A DNA stretch of 64,000 nucleotides from assembly GCF_003991875.1 (NCBI RefSeq), contig NZ_CP031423.1:1426001-1490000 (forward strand), read 5' to 3'. The translations under genes were made by a program, and so were the position numbers. Under the pieces are notes generated by a model, which searched no databases, was not told the DNA's origin, and saw only the letters and a list, made by a program, of their open reading frames with translations. The stretch's first letter is position 1. Every line of letters begins with the position of its first letter. Positions 56,612-64,000 of this stretch are shown here, one piece after another. The DNA comes from Microbacterium lemovicicum. Lineage in GTDB: Bacteria > Actinomycetota > Actinomycetes > Actinomycetales > Microbacteriaceae.

Positions 56612-57217
56612 TCAGTTCTTGTCGGAGCCGGCGGCGTCGTGCGCCTCGTCGGCCGCCTGCTTCACGTGCTCGATGGCCTCGCGGGTGGCGTCGTGCGTCC
56701 CCTCGCCGGCGACCTTGACGGTCTCGTGGGCGTCGGATGCCGCGTCCTGAGCCTTGTCGGCGGCGTCGGCGGCCTTGTCGGCGACGTCGGATGCCACGTC
56801 CTTGGCCTTGTCGGTGGCGTCTTCCGCCTTGTCGGCGACGTCGGATGCGACATCCTGAGCCGTGTCGGCGGCATCGGAGGCCACGTCCTGGGCCTTGTCG
56901 GACACGTCGGACGCGACATCCTTCGCCTTGTCGGACACGTCGGACGCGACATCCTTCGCCTTGTCGACGACGTCGGACGCGACCTCCTTGACGGAGCCCA
57001 CGGCGTCGGCTGCTGCGCCGCGCACCCCGCCGACGATCTCGGAGAAGCGGGACTCCTGCTCGCGGTAGGCGTCGCCCACGGCGTCGGTGAACTCGCTGAT
57101 GCGCGAGTCGACCTCGGCGAGGAGCTCATGCCCCCGCGGGTCCTTGTTGACCAGGTGAGCGGCGACGAAGCCGCCGCCGATGCCGAGCAGGAACCAGAGC
57201 AGACTCTTCACAGTCAT
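56612..57217 (-). CDS. Membrane-anchored LEA-like 11-mer repeat protein
   Basis: 201 residues. One hydrophobic segment (about 4-22) starts the protein, then FVAAHLVNKDPRGHELLAEV, a motif I associate with the gene that precedes alaS in relatives. Residues about 72-160 are 11-residue repeats close to DKAKDVASDVS, predicted to be an amphipathic helix like LEA group 3 proteins and plant or microbial desiccation proteins. Its Lys/Asp-rich tail is soluble. Function is unknown, and a role in membrane or stress protection is inference. AGGA lies five bases from the start ATG. Confidence 0.8.
   Translation of the reverse strand: MTVKSLLWFLLGIGGGFVAAHLVNKDPRGHELLAEVDSRISEFTDAVGDAYREQESRFSEIVGGVRGAAADAVGSVKEVASDVVDKAKDVASDVSDKAKDVASDVSDKAQDVASDAADTAQDVASDVADKAEDATDKAKDVASDVADKAADAADKAQDAASDAHETVKVAGEGTHDATREAIEHVKQAADEAHDAAGSDKN
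56897..56962. repeat. Exact 33-bp tandem duplication in the LEA-like gene
   Basis: Two identical adjacent 33-bp units (56897-56929 and 56930-56962), each coding one 11-residue repeat. Identity at the DNA level points to recent expansion. Confidence 0.85.
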
Positions 57218-57272
57218 CACTTCCTAAGCGTGGGGGCCGCGGTCGCGGTGTCCCCATCGTAGGCGGAAACGA

Positions 57273-57302
57273 CGAAGGACGCCGGGTGACCGGCGTCCTT
57301 CG
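57273..57302 (-). terminator. Terminator of rpsD
   Basis: Perfect 13-bp stem CGAAGGACGCCGG (57273-57285) and complement (57290-57302) with tetraloop GTGA, about 90 bases past the rpsD stop and before the LEA-like gene. Confidence 0.85.
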
Positions 57303-57393
57303 CGTGCGCTGCCGGCCGAGTCGGCGGGCAGCGGGTGAGTGAGCTGTGCTCATCCGGACGCGGGCGCTGACGCGCCCACGGCCGGCCGCGACG

Positions 57394-58023
57394 CTAGCGC
57401 GCCGCGTAGTACTCGACGACGAGCTGCACGTCACAGGTGACGGGCACTTCGGCGCGCTTGGGGCGACGCACGAGACGCGCCTGCAGCTTGTCGAGCTCGA
57501 CCTCGATGTAGCCCGGGACGGGGGGCAGAACGTCGGCGTGGCCGCCGGCGGCTGCGACCTGGAAGGGCTCGGTGCCCTCGGACTTGGCCTTGACGTGGAT
57601 GAGCTGTCCGGGCTTGACGCGGAAGGACGGGCGGTCCACGAGCTGGCCGTCGACCAGGATGTGGCGGTGCACGACCATCTGGCGCGCCTGCGCGGTGGTG
57701 CGGGCGAAGCCGGAGCGGACGACGAGCGCGTCCAGACGCATCTCGAGCAGCTCGACCAGGTTCTCACCGGTCAGGCCGTCCTTGCGGCGGGCCTCGTTGA
57801 ACGTGTTGCGCATCTGCTTCTCGCGGATGCCGTACTGCTCGCGCAGACGCTGCTTCTCGCGGAGACGGACGGCGTAGTCGCTGTCCTGCTTGCGCTTGGT
57901 GCGACCGTGCTCGCCGGGAGCGTAGGGACGCTTCTCGAGGTAGCGGGCGGCCTTGGGGGTCAGCGCGATGCCGAGTGCGCGTGACAGGCGGACCTTGCGG
58001 CGGTCCTGGGACTTCGTAGCCAC
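57394..58023 (-). CDS. rpsD: 30S ribosomal protein S4
   Basis: 209-residue primary 16S rRNA-binding protein. TKSQDRRKVRLSRALGI starts it, and the S4 domain has RLDALVVRSGFARTTAQARQ and VHRHILVDGQLVDRPSF. It has no N-terminal zinc cysteines (the C-minus form). GGAAGGAG is seven bases before its GTG start. It stands outside the alpha operon, as usual in Micrococcales. Confidence 0.97.
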   Translation of the reverse strand: MATKSQDRRKVRLSRALGIALTPKAARYLEKRPYAPGEHGRTKRKQDSDYAVRLREKQRLREQYGIREKQMRNTFNEARRKDGLTGENLVELLEMRLDALVVRSGFARTTAQARQMVVHRHILVDGQLVDRPSFRVKPGQLIHVKAKSEGTEPFQVAAAGGHADVLPPVPGYIEVELDKLQARLVRRPKRAEVPVTCDVQLVVEYYAAR

Positions 58024-58252
58024 GAAGTTCTCCTTCCGATGACGTGGCCGCGACTGTCGCGGCTCACGGACGTATCCGCTTCTCCTCGCCCTGCTCGGAC
58101 TGCACGCCGGGGCACGCCGAAAGGTGGATCAAGAGGAGAGGGGATGCCCGAAAACAGCGTTTCGAGCCGGTTCAGCCTACCAGAGCCCGGTCCGTGCGCC
58201 GATTCGTGACTGTCGCCCCTCCGTCGAGCGAGCGCAGCGAGTCGACACGCCC

Positions 58253-59581
58253 TCACTGCCCGTCGAGGATCCGCCGGATCTTCTCGAGTCGGGCCTGCAC
58301 GTCACGCTCCGCGCCGTGGTTCGTCGGCTCGTAGTAGCGGCGCCCGCGCAGCTCGTCGGGGAGGTGCTGCTGCGCGACGATGCCGATGTCGCTGTCGTGC
58401 GGGTAGCGGTAGCCCTTGCCGTGCCCGAGGCGCTTGGCCCCCGGATAGTGCGCGTCGCGGAGCGGTGCCGGCACCCGGCCGAATCCGCCGGCGCGCACGT
58501 CGGCGATCGCCTGATTGATGGCGTTGTAGGCGGCGTTGGACTTCGCGGTCGTCGCAAGATAGGCGGTCGCCTCGGCGAGGGGGATGCGTCCCTCGGGCAT
58601 GCCGATGAAGGCGACCGCGTCGGCGGCGGCGACGGCGATCTGCAGGGCCTGCGGGTCGGCGAGCCCGATGTCCTCCGCGGCCGAGATGACCAGCCGCCGC
58701 GCGATGAACCGGGGGTCCTCCCCCGCCTCCACCATGCGCGCGAGGTAGTGCATCGCCGCGTCCACGTCCGATCCGCGGATCGACTTGATGAAGGCGCTGA
58801 TGACGTCGTAGTGCTCGTCGCCCTGGCGGTCGTAGCGCAGCAGGGCGCGGTCGACGGCCTGGGCGATGTGCTCGGCCGTGACCACGGGCGGCTCGTCGGA
58901 CCCCTCCGCCGGCGCGGCCATCGACGAAGCGGCTTCGAGTGCGGTGAGCGCACGACGGGCGTCGCCCGACGCCAGCCGGACGACCGCCGTCCGCGCCTCG
59001 TCGTCGAGCACGACAGCGCCGGCGAGACCTCGCGGGTCGCTGACCGCACGGTCGACGAGGGCGCCGAGGTCGTCGTCGCTGAGCGCGCGCAGCGTCAGGA
59101 GGAGGGAGCGCGACAGCAGCGGCGAGATCACGGAGAACGAGGGGTTCTCCGTGGTGGCGGCGATGAGGATGACCCACCCGTTCTCGACGCCGGGGAGCAG
59201 CGCGTCCTGCTGCGCCTTCGTGAAGCGGTGGATCTCGTCGAGGAAGAGGATCGTCGACTGCCCGTACAGGTCGCGTTGGTTGAGCGCCTCCTGCATCACC
59301 TCGCGAACGTCTTTCACGCCTGCGGTGACCGCCGACAGCTCGACGAAACGCCGTCCGGACGAGCGGGCGATCGCCTGCGCGAGCGTCGTCTTGCCGGTGC
59401 CGGGAGGACCCCACAGGATGACCGAGACAGCGGATGCCGCGGCATCCGCATTCGCCAGAGCCACGAGCGGAGACCCGGGTCGCAACAGGTGCGACTGGCC
59501 GGCGACCTCGTCGAGGGAGGTCGGCCTCATCCGCACGGCCAGGGGCGTCTGGCCCTGGAACAGCGCGGAGGTCGGAGTCAC
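58253..59581 (-). CDS. rarA: Replication-associated recombination protein A (RarA/MgsA)
   Basis: 442-residue AAA+ ATPase acting at stalled forks. Walker A is [15 protein letters not shown], Walker [14 protein letters not shown], and sensor 1 lies in ATTENPSF. The C-terminal tetramerisation region has [15 protein letters not shown] and the lysine-rich KGYRYPHD. It starts with GTG, six bases after a TAGCCT box, with no ribosome binding site, so leaderless. rpsD lies 229 bases downstream, and that gap shows no gene. Confidence 0.96.
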   Translation of the reverse strand: MTPTSALFQGQTPLAVRMRPTSLDEVAGQSHLLRPGSPLVALANADAAASAVSVILWGPPGTGKTTLAQAIARSSGRRFVELSAVTAGVKDVREVMQEALNQRDLYGQSTILFLDEIHRFTKAQQDALLPGVENGWVILIAATTENPSFSVISPLLSRSLLLTLRALSDDDLGALVDRAVSDPRGLAGAVVLDDEARTAVVRLASGDARRALTALEAASSMAAPAEGSDEPPVVTAEHIAQAVDRALLRYDRQGDEHYDVISAFIKSIRGSDVDAAMHYLARMVEAGEDPRFIARRLVISAAEDIGLADPQALQIAVAAADAVAFIGMPEGRIPLAEATAYLATTAKSNAAYNAINQAIADVRAGGFGRVPAPLRDAHYPGAKRLGHGKGYRYPHDSDIGIVAQQHLPDELRGRRYYEPTNHGAERDVQARLEKIRRILDGQ

Positions 59582-59587
59582 CCGTCC

Positions 59588-59593
59588 AGGCTA
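59588..59593 (-). promoter_or_regulatory. -10 box of rarA (leaderless)
   Basis: TAGCCT on the minus strand, six bases before the GTG of rarA. Confidence 0.45.
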
Positions 59594-59649
59594 GTCGCGG
59601 CATCCGACGCCCGGTCGTGTCGGAGCGCCCGCGACCCTCCTCCCCGGTT

Positions 59650-59679
59650 TTGGCTCGCCGCCGCGCCGCGCCGTAGGAT
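59650..59679 (+). promoter_or_regulatory. Promoter of the small membrane protein gene
   Basis: TTGGCT (59650-59655), an 18-bp spacer and TAGGAT (59674-59679) on the plus strand, about 40 bases before the GTG start at 59719. Confidence 0.55.
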
Positions 59680-59718
59680 CGTCGGCGTCCGGAGGATCCG
59701 CGACCGAGAGGGGCCGGC

Positions 59719-60060
59719 GTGACCACCAGCGGGGGCAGGGAGCGCGGCACGCGCGCCGAGCGCGAACGAGCGCGGCTCTACACGGCGCGGTTGTCCTTCC
59801 ACGACGGGCTGATCCGCCGCCGCCGGCGCGATAACCTCCTCTTCGGCATCATCGGCGGCCTCGTGATACTCGGCATCGCCGGCTTGCAGACCGCGTACTA
59901 CGTGTCAGGCCCCGGTGTGCCGCCTCCGGTGGAGTCGCCCGCGCCCTCCGCCACGGTGCCTGCCGAAGACGCGCCCGCGCCGACCGAGCCCGTGCCGACC
60001 GACGCACCCGTCCCGACCGAGGTGCCCGACCCGGCCGCCACGCCCACCACCGCGCCCTGA
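59719..60060 (+). CDS. Small single-pass membrane protein with Pro-rich tail
   Basis: 113 residues. A basic N terminus (ARLYTARLSFHDGLIRRRRRD) leads into one hydrophobic segment (about 41-60), then SGPGVPPP and a Pro/Ala/Thr/Glu tail expected outside the cell. The front part looks like the membrane anchor of the peptidyl-prolyl isomerase often found next to DUF349 genes in this family, but no isomerase domain follows. Whether it is a truncated form is uncertain. The GTG start has GAGAGGGG upstream. Confidence 0.7.
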   Translation: MTTSGGRERGTRAERERARLYTARLSFHDGLIRRRRRDNLLFGIIGGLVILGIAGLQTAYYVSGPGVPPPVESPAPSATVPAEDAPAPTEPVPTDAPVPTEVPDPAATPTTAP

Positions 60061-60092
60061 CCGCGGGATTCCCGGCGGCGCGGACCCACCGG

Positions 60093-60098
60093 TAGGCT
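60093..60098 (+). promoter_or_regulatory. -10 box of the DUF349 gene
   Basis: TAGGCT on the plus strand about 52 bases before the GTG at 60150. The -35 region is poor. Confidence 0.4.
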
Positions 60099-60149
60099 CG
60101 ATCGCGTCCATCCCCCACAGGCGGCGCGAGCCGCATTGAGGTGCCTCCC

Positions 60150-62048
60150 GTGACTGCCGCTGCAGAGTCCACTCCCGTTCAGCCCGAGACCCCGGAGGGC
60201 GCCGTGGCGCCCGTCGAGGAGTCCGCGACCCCCGTGGACGAGTCGTCCCCGGCCGACACCGCCGGCGAGGGCGCCGACGTGTCCGTCGACGACGCGCCCT
60301 CCGTCGAGGAGCCGTCCGTCGAGGAGGCGTCCCCCGTCGACGGATCGCCCGCCGCCGAAGAGGCTCCCGCTCCGGAGACCGCCCCGACGGTGGCGGAGCC
60401 GTCCGCGGCCGACTCCGTCGCGAGCGTCATCGCCGAGGCGCCCGACGTCGAGGTGCCCGCCGATGCGGAGGCGCCGTCGACGGTCGAGACGGCCGCCGAC
60501 GAGACCGAGCCCGCGGTGACCGGCGACGCCGAGGTCACTGGAGAGGACCCCGACATCGAGGTCTCCTCGTCCGCCGAGGCCCCGGCTGCAGCATCCGCCT
60601 CTGTTCCCGCTGATGACGCTCCCGCTGATGACGCTGCCGCTGACGCCGCGCCGGCAGACGAGGCTCCGGCTGACGCCGCCCCGACCGACGAGGCTCCCCC
60701 CGCCCCCGCGCCCGCAGCCACTCCGGCGCCGCGGCCGAGCCCGTCGCCGCGCCCGGCTCCGCGCCCCCCGCTCCCCCGCGCTCCGCAGCCGACGGCGCCC
60801 GCCGCCGCGACCGAGTCCTCCTCGACCGAGCCCTGGGGCCGCGTCGAGGACGACGGCACCGTGTCGGTCCGCGAGGGTTCCGAGTGGCGCGTCGTCGGGC
60901 AGTACCCCGATGGCACCCCTGCTGAGGCCCTCGCCTACTTCGAGCGGAAGTTCTCCGACCTCGCCAGTGAGGTGACGCTCCTCGAGGGCCGTCATCGGGC
61001 GGGCGGCGCCTCGGCGTCCGACCTCCGGTCCACCGCAGAGGCTCTCCGCGGCCGCGTCGTGGGCGCAGCCGCCGTCGGAGACCTCGCCCGGCTCGATGCG
61101 CGCCTGAGCGTGCTCACCTCCGAGCTGGCGGCTGACTCCGAGTCGGAGGCCGCCGCCGCCAAGGAGGCGGTGCAGGAGGCAGTCCGCTTCCGCACCGAGC
61201 TCGTCGAGAAGGCCGAGGCGCTCGCGGCCCGTGATCCGAAGAGCATCCAGTGGAAGCAGGCGTCCGCCGATCTGGCGTCGCTGTTCGAGCAGTGGCAGGC
61301 GCATCAGCAGGACGGTCCCCGGTTGCCCCGGTCGACCGGGCAGCAGCTGTGGAAGCGATTCCGCGATGCCCGCTCGATCGTCGACAAGCACCGTCGCGAG
61401 TTCTACGCCGGCCTCGACGAGGAGCACAAGGGCGTCAAGGAGCGCAAGACGCGCCTCGTCGAGAAGGCCGAGGCCCTCGCGCCCAAGGGCGAGGACGGCA
61501 TCGGCGCGTACCGTGAGCTGCTCGACCAGTGGAAGACCGCCGGTCGCGCGGGCAAGAAGGTGGACGACGCCCTGTGGGCGCGCTTCAAGGCTGCCGGCGA
61601 CGCGCTGTACTCCGCCCGCGGAGAGCGCGAGGCCGCCGAGACCGAGGCCTCGCAGGAGAAGATCGCCGCCAAGCGCGAGCTGCTCGCCGAGGCCCGCACC
61701 GTCGCCGACGAGTCGAACCCCGGTAAGGCCCGCACGCTGCTGACGGGCATCCAGCGTCGCTGGGACGAGATCGGACGCATCTTCCCCCGTGACAAGGAGC
61801 GCGCTCTCGACGACGAGCTCCGCAAGATCGAGACCGCGCTGCGCGGTCGCGAAGACGTCGAGTGGAAGCGCAACAACCCCGAGACGAAGGCGCGCGCCAA
61901 CGACATGACGCGCCAGCTCACCGACGCGATCGAGAAGCTCGAGCAGGAGCTCGCCGCGGCGACCGCGTCCGGTGACAAGAAGGCGCAGGCACGCGCCGCC
62001 GAGGCGCTCGAGGCCCGCAAGGCCTGGCTCCGCGCCGTCGGCGGCTGA
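60150..62048 (+). CDS. DUF349 domain protein
   Basis: 632 residues. The first 225 or so are an acidic, low-complexity Ala/Pro/Glu/Asp region with repeats such as DDAPADD and DEAPADAAP. A strand-rich link (WGRVEDDGTVSVREG) follows, then several DUF349 helical repeats (DDALWARFKAAGDALYSARG, WKRNNPETKARANDM) ending in a coiled coil. DUF349 proteins are found next to stringent-response genes in actinobacteria, and the mechanism is unknown. GTG 60150 has GAGG at useful spacing. GTG 60141 is an alternative. Confidence 0.88.
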   Translation: MTAAAESTPVQPETPEGAVAPVEESATPVDESSPADTAGEGADVSVDDAPSVEEPSVEEASPVDGSPAAEEAPAPETAPTVAEPSAADSVASVIAEAPDVEVPADAEAPSTVETAADETEPAVTGDAEVTGEDPDIEVSSSAEAPAAASASVPADDAPADDAAADAAPADEAPADAAPTDEAPPAPAPAATPAPRPSPSPRPAPRPPLPRAPQPTAPAAATESSSTEPWGRVEDDGTVSVREGSEWRVVGQYPDGTPAEALAYFERKFSDLASEVTLLEGRHRAGGASASDLRSTAEALRGRVVGAAAVGDLARLDARLSVLTSELAADSESEAAAAKEAVQEAVRFRTELVEKAEALAARDPKSIQWKQASADLASLFEQWQAHQQDGPRLPRSTGQQLWKRFRDARSIVDKHRREFYAGLDEEHKGVKERKTRLVEKAEALAPKGEDGIGAYRELLDQWKTAGRAGKKVDDALWARFKAAGDALYSARGEREAAETEASQEKIAAKRELLAEARTVADESNPGKARTLLTGIQRRWDEIGRIFPRDKERALDDELRKIETALRGREDVEWKRNNPETKARANDMTRQLTDAIEKLEQELAAATASGDKKAQARAAEALEARKAWLRAVGG

Positions 62049-62068
62049 CCCGCGGCGTCCGCCCGTCC

Positions 62069-62111
62069 GGAGAGCCGGTCCTCCCCCTCATCCGGGGAGG
62101 GCCGGCTCTCC
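62069..62111 (+). terminator. Terminator of the DUF349 gene
   Basis: 18-bp stem (62069-62086 and 62094-62111) with one G-U pair and a 7-base loop, 21 bases past the stop codon. Confidence 0.9.
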
Positions 62112-62166
62112 ACATGTCGGCCGGACGTCGTCCCACGGATGCCGCGCGTGCGCAACGCTGGCGTGC

Positions 62167-62838
62167 ATGACGTCCCCGTTCCTCTACTTTGCCGGCACCC
62201 GGCTCTCCGGTGCCGAACTGTGCGCCGCACGCCTCGACGGGCACGTGGTGGAGCTCGGCGAGGGGTGGATCCCGGCGGACGCCGTCGAGACCGCGGCGCT
62301 CCGGGCCGCATCGCTGGAGGGCCTGCTGGGCGCCACGCTCGCCGCCACGCACCTGTCGGCGGCCTGGGTGCACGGCGCCCTCCCCGACCCGCCCGCGCGA
62401 CACACCGTTCAGCGCGCGGTCGCCTGGCGGGTCCATCAGGTCATCGATCGGAGACGGATCTACCGCGACCTGCGCGTGCACCCCGACGACCTGATGCTCC
62501 TCGGCGGGGTGCAGGTCACCGATCCCGTGCGGACGCTCGCCGACTGCGCGCGCACCCCCGACGACGCGCACACGATCGCCGCGCGACTGCTGGCCGACGC
62601 CGAGCCCGGGCTCGTCGGCCGCGCAGCCGAGTGGCTCGATGCGCACGGCCCGCTCCCACGCAAGCGCTCGGCCCTCGCGCTCCTGGCCGGGCTCGCGGCG
62701 CGCACGATGGCGGCGGATCGCGAAGCCCCGCGGAAGGAGAACGGTGAGACGGCGACGCCGGTCGAGGCCGCGGCGACACTCGTCGAAGGACGCGGTGACG
62801 AACGCGACGACGTGGTGACGCGGTCTACGACGTGGTGA
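62167..62838 (+). CDS. AbiEi-like (DUF559-linked) protein, function unknown
   Basis: 223 residues. ATLAATHLSAAWVHGAL and VTDPVRTLADCAR resemble segments of type IV toxin-antitoxin AbiEi antitoxins and related actinobacterial proteins. The N-terminal winged helix is not obvious, and no AbiEii toxin gene is adjacent, so this may be an orphan or another family. The C-terminal 45 residues are charged and end in sequence duplicated from the opposite gene. It converges on the RSH gene with six bases between stops. Confidence 0.55.
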   Translation: MTSPFLYFAGTRLSGAELCAARLDGHVVELGEGWIPADAVETAALRAASLEGLLGATLAATHLSAAWVHGALPDPPARHTVQRAVAWRVHQVIDRRRIYRDLRVHPDDLMLLGGVQVTDPVRTLADCARTPDDAHTIAARLLADAEPGLVGRAAEWLDAHGPLPRKRSALALLAGLAARTMAADREAPRKENGETATPVEAAATLVEGRGDERDDVVTRSTTW

Positions 62839-62864
62839 CGGGGTCTACGACGTGGTGACGCGGT
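62805..62864. repeat. Triplicated 20-bp unit at the RSH gene 3' end
   Basis: Three 20-bp units (62805-62824, 62825-62844, 62845-62864), the second with one mismatch to CTACGACGTGGTGACGCGGT. The third begins exactly at the RSH stop codon, and the first two form the end of the facing gene. Confidence 0.88.
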
Positions 62865-64000
62865 AGACGTCGTACACGGCGTCGATGCGGCGGACGGCGT
62901 TGAGCACGCGATCGAGGTGCACGATGTCGCCCATCTCGAAGACGAACCGGCTGAGCGCCAGTCGGTCGTTCGTCGTCGACACCGTCGCCGAGAGGATGTT
63001 GACGTGATGCTCGCTGAGCACGCGGGTGACGTCGCTCAGCAGGCCGGAGCGATCAAGCGCCTCGACCTGGATGTGCACCAGGAAGACGCTTTTGGTCGTC
63101 GGGGCCCACTCGACCTCGATGACGCGCTCCGGGTCGTTCAGCAGCGACTTGACATTCGTGCAGTCCGCGCGGTGCACGGACACGCCGCTCCCCCGCGTGA
63201 CGAAGCCGACGACCTCGTCACCGGGCACCGGTGTGCAGCACTTGGCGAGCTTGACCAGGATGTCGGGCGCGCCGCGCACGAGCACGCCGGAGTCGCCGTC
63301 GCGGGGGCGCCGCGAGCGTCCGACGCCCGGCAGGTCGATGGGGCCGGTCGAGGTGTCGTTCGAGCTGACCAGCGCGGTGACCTTCTCGATCACCGACTGG
63401 GTCGACACGTGACCCTCGCCGACGGCGGCGTAGAGGGCCGAGACGTCCTCGTAGCGGAGCTGGCGGGCGACGTCCGCGAAGGAGTCCTGGCTCATCAGCC
63501 GCTGCAGGGGCAGGTTCTGGCGCCGCATCGCGCGCGCGATGGCCTCCTTGCCCTGCTCGACGGCCTCTTCGCGGCGCTCCTTCGTGAACCAGCCGCGGAT
63601 CTTGTTGCGCGCGCGGGTGCTCTTGACGAAGCCGAGCCAGTCCTGACTGGGGCCGGCGTCGGGGTTCTTGGAGGTGAAGACCTCCACCACGTCGCCGGAC
63701 TGCAGCTCGGACTCGAGCGGTACGAGGCGCCCGTTGACCTTGGCGCCCATCGTGCGGTGGCCGATCTCGGTGTGCACGGCGTAGGCGAAGTCGACGGGGG
63801 TGGCGCCGGTGGGCAGTCCGATCACGCGGCCCTTCGGCGTGAAGACGTAGACCTCTTTGGCGCCGATCTCGAACCGCAGCGAGTCGAGGAACTCACCGGG
63901 GTCGGCGGTCTCGGCCTGCCAGTCGGAGATGTGCGCGAGCCAGACCATGTCGGCGTCGACGGACTTGTCGTCGGTCTTGCCGCCGGTCATCCGCTCCTTG
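62845..64000 (-). CDS. RelA/SpoT (p)ppGpp synthetase/hydrolase, C-terminal part
   Basis: About 385 codons are inside the window. The frame continues through the right edge (KERMTGGK at the junction), so the catalytic domains lie outside. Seen here are the TGS domain ([25 protein letters not shown]), a helical region, the zinc finger-like [18 protein letters not shown] with RADCTN, and the C-terminal ACT domain. This is the bifunctional Rsh type of actinobacteria. The protein controls the stringent response at the ribosome. Confidence 0.95.
   Translation of the reverse strand, partial: KERMTGGKTDDKSVDADMVWLAHISDWQAETADPGEFLDSLRFEIGAKEVYVFTPKGRVIGLPTGATPVDFAYAVHTEIGHRTMGAKVNGRLVPLESELQSGDVVEVFTSKNPDAGPSQDWLGFVKSTRARNKIRGWFTKERREEAVEQGKEAIARAMRRQNLPLQRLMSQDSFADVARQLRYEDVSALYAAVGEGHVSTQSVIEKVTALVSSNDTSTGPIDLPGVGRSRRPRDGDSGVLVRGAPDILVKLAKCCTPVPGDEVVGFVTRGSGVSVHRADCTNVKSLLNDPERVIEVEWAPTTKSVFLVHIQVEALDRSGLLSDVTRVLSEHHVNILSATVSTTNDRLALSRFVFEMGDIVHLDRVLNAVRRIDAVYDVYRVTTS

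Noticed and set aside
58144..58209. 21-codon frame (MPENSVSSRF...) with AGGAG upstream, between rpsD and rarA
   Set aside because: It lies antisense to the rpsD leader, is very short and has no support beyond a purine-rich stretch that is likely chance.
58223..58246. Near-palindrome with GTCGA and TCGAC ends after rarA
   Set aside because: It looks like a short dispersed G/C-rich motif. Only five bases pair at each end and no second copy is in the window.

Overview
The window is 64 kb of chromosome from a high-GC Gram-positive bacterium, most likely Microbacterium or a close relative in the Microbacteriaceae. This is inferred from gene content and order, not from a database search. The indications are strong G/C third positions, many ATGA/GTGA start-stop overlaps, an HGxxPAAW membrane protein in the trp cluster, an ANTAR response regulator near polA, a helicase-degenerate PriA, and an mIHF domain next to (here fused with) guanylate kinase. 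There is no phage, plasmid, insertion sequence or CRISPR array. Almost everything is core housekeeping, mostly on the minus strand.

Layout. 0-7.7 kb: the start of an unidentified minus-strand gene, a DUF885 peptidase, polA, a hotdog thioesterase, a receiver-ANTAR regulator, tRNA-Leu(CAA) and recQ. 7.7-31 kb, all minus strand and read from right to left: gmk (fused to mIHF), rpoZ, metK, priA, fmt, rsmB, rpe, hisE-hisG-hisF-hisI, a Trp-associated membrane protein, HGxxPAAW, trpC-trpB-trpA, lgt, gltB-gltD, pyk. 31-39 kb: the pyrimidine operon pyrR-pyrB-pyrC-(PH-like)-carA-carB-pyrF, which runs into gmk and has a PyrR-type RNA site just before pyrR. 39-42 kb: a lineage-variable segment with a metallo-beta-lactamase/Rieske fusion, a LuxR-type response regulator and a YeaQ-like stress membrane protein around a tandem palindromic operator. 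42-57 kb: nusB, efp, aroQ, then a molybdenum-enzyme cassette (fdhD, mobA-DUF6457, FdhF/YdeP oxidoreductase) set into the shikimate operon, then aroB, aroK, aroC, aroE, mltG, ruvX, alaS. 57-64 kb: an LEA-like repeat protein, rpsD, rarA, a small membrane protein, a DUF349 protein, an AbiEi-like protein and the 3' part of the RelA/SpoT gene.

How the genes work together. The window joins biosynthesis of aromatic amino acids, tryptophan, histidine, glutamate and pyrimidines to translation (alaS, rpsD, efp, fmt, rsmB), replication and repair (polA, recQ, priA, rarA, ruvX), envelope assembly (mltG, lgt) and stress signalling (RSH, ANTAR regulator, LuxR regulator). Many operon heads have a TAnnnT box exactly six bases before the start codon, which indicates leaderless transcripts.

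Most notable: the mIHF-guanylate kinase fusion; absence of trpE from its usual place between hisI and the Trp membrane protein; an array of 83-bp repeats with inverted half-sites between divergent fdhD and mobA; a leaderless 9-codon upstream frame coupled to fdhD; the MBL-Rieske protein with its regulated neighbours; and duplication of the 3' end of the RSH gene into the facing gene. I found no clearly new defence or mobile system.
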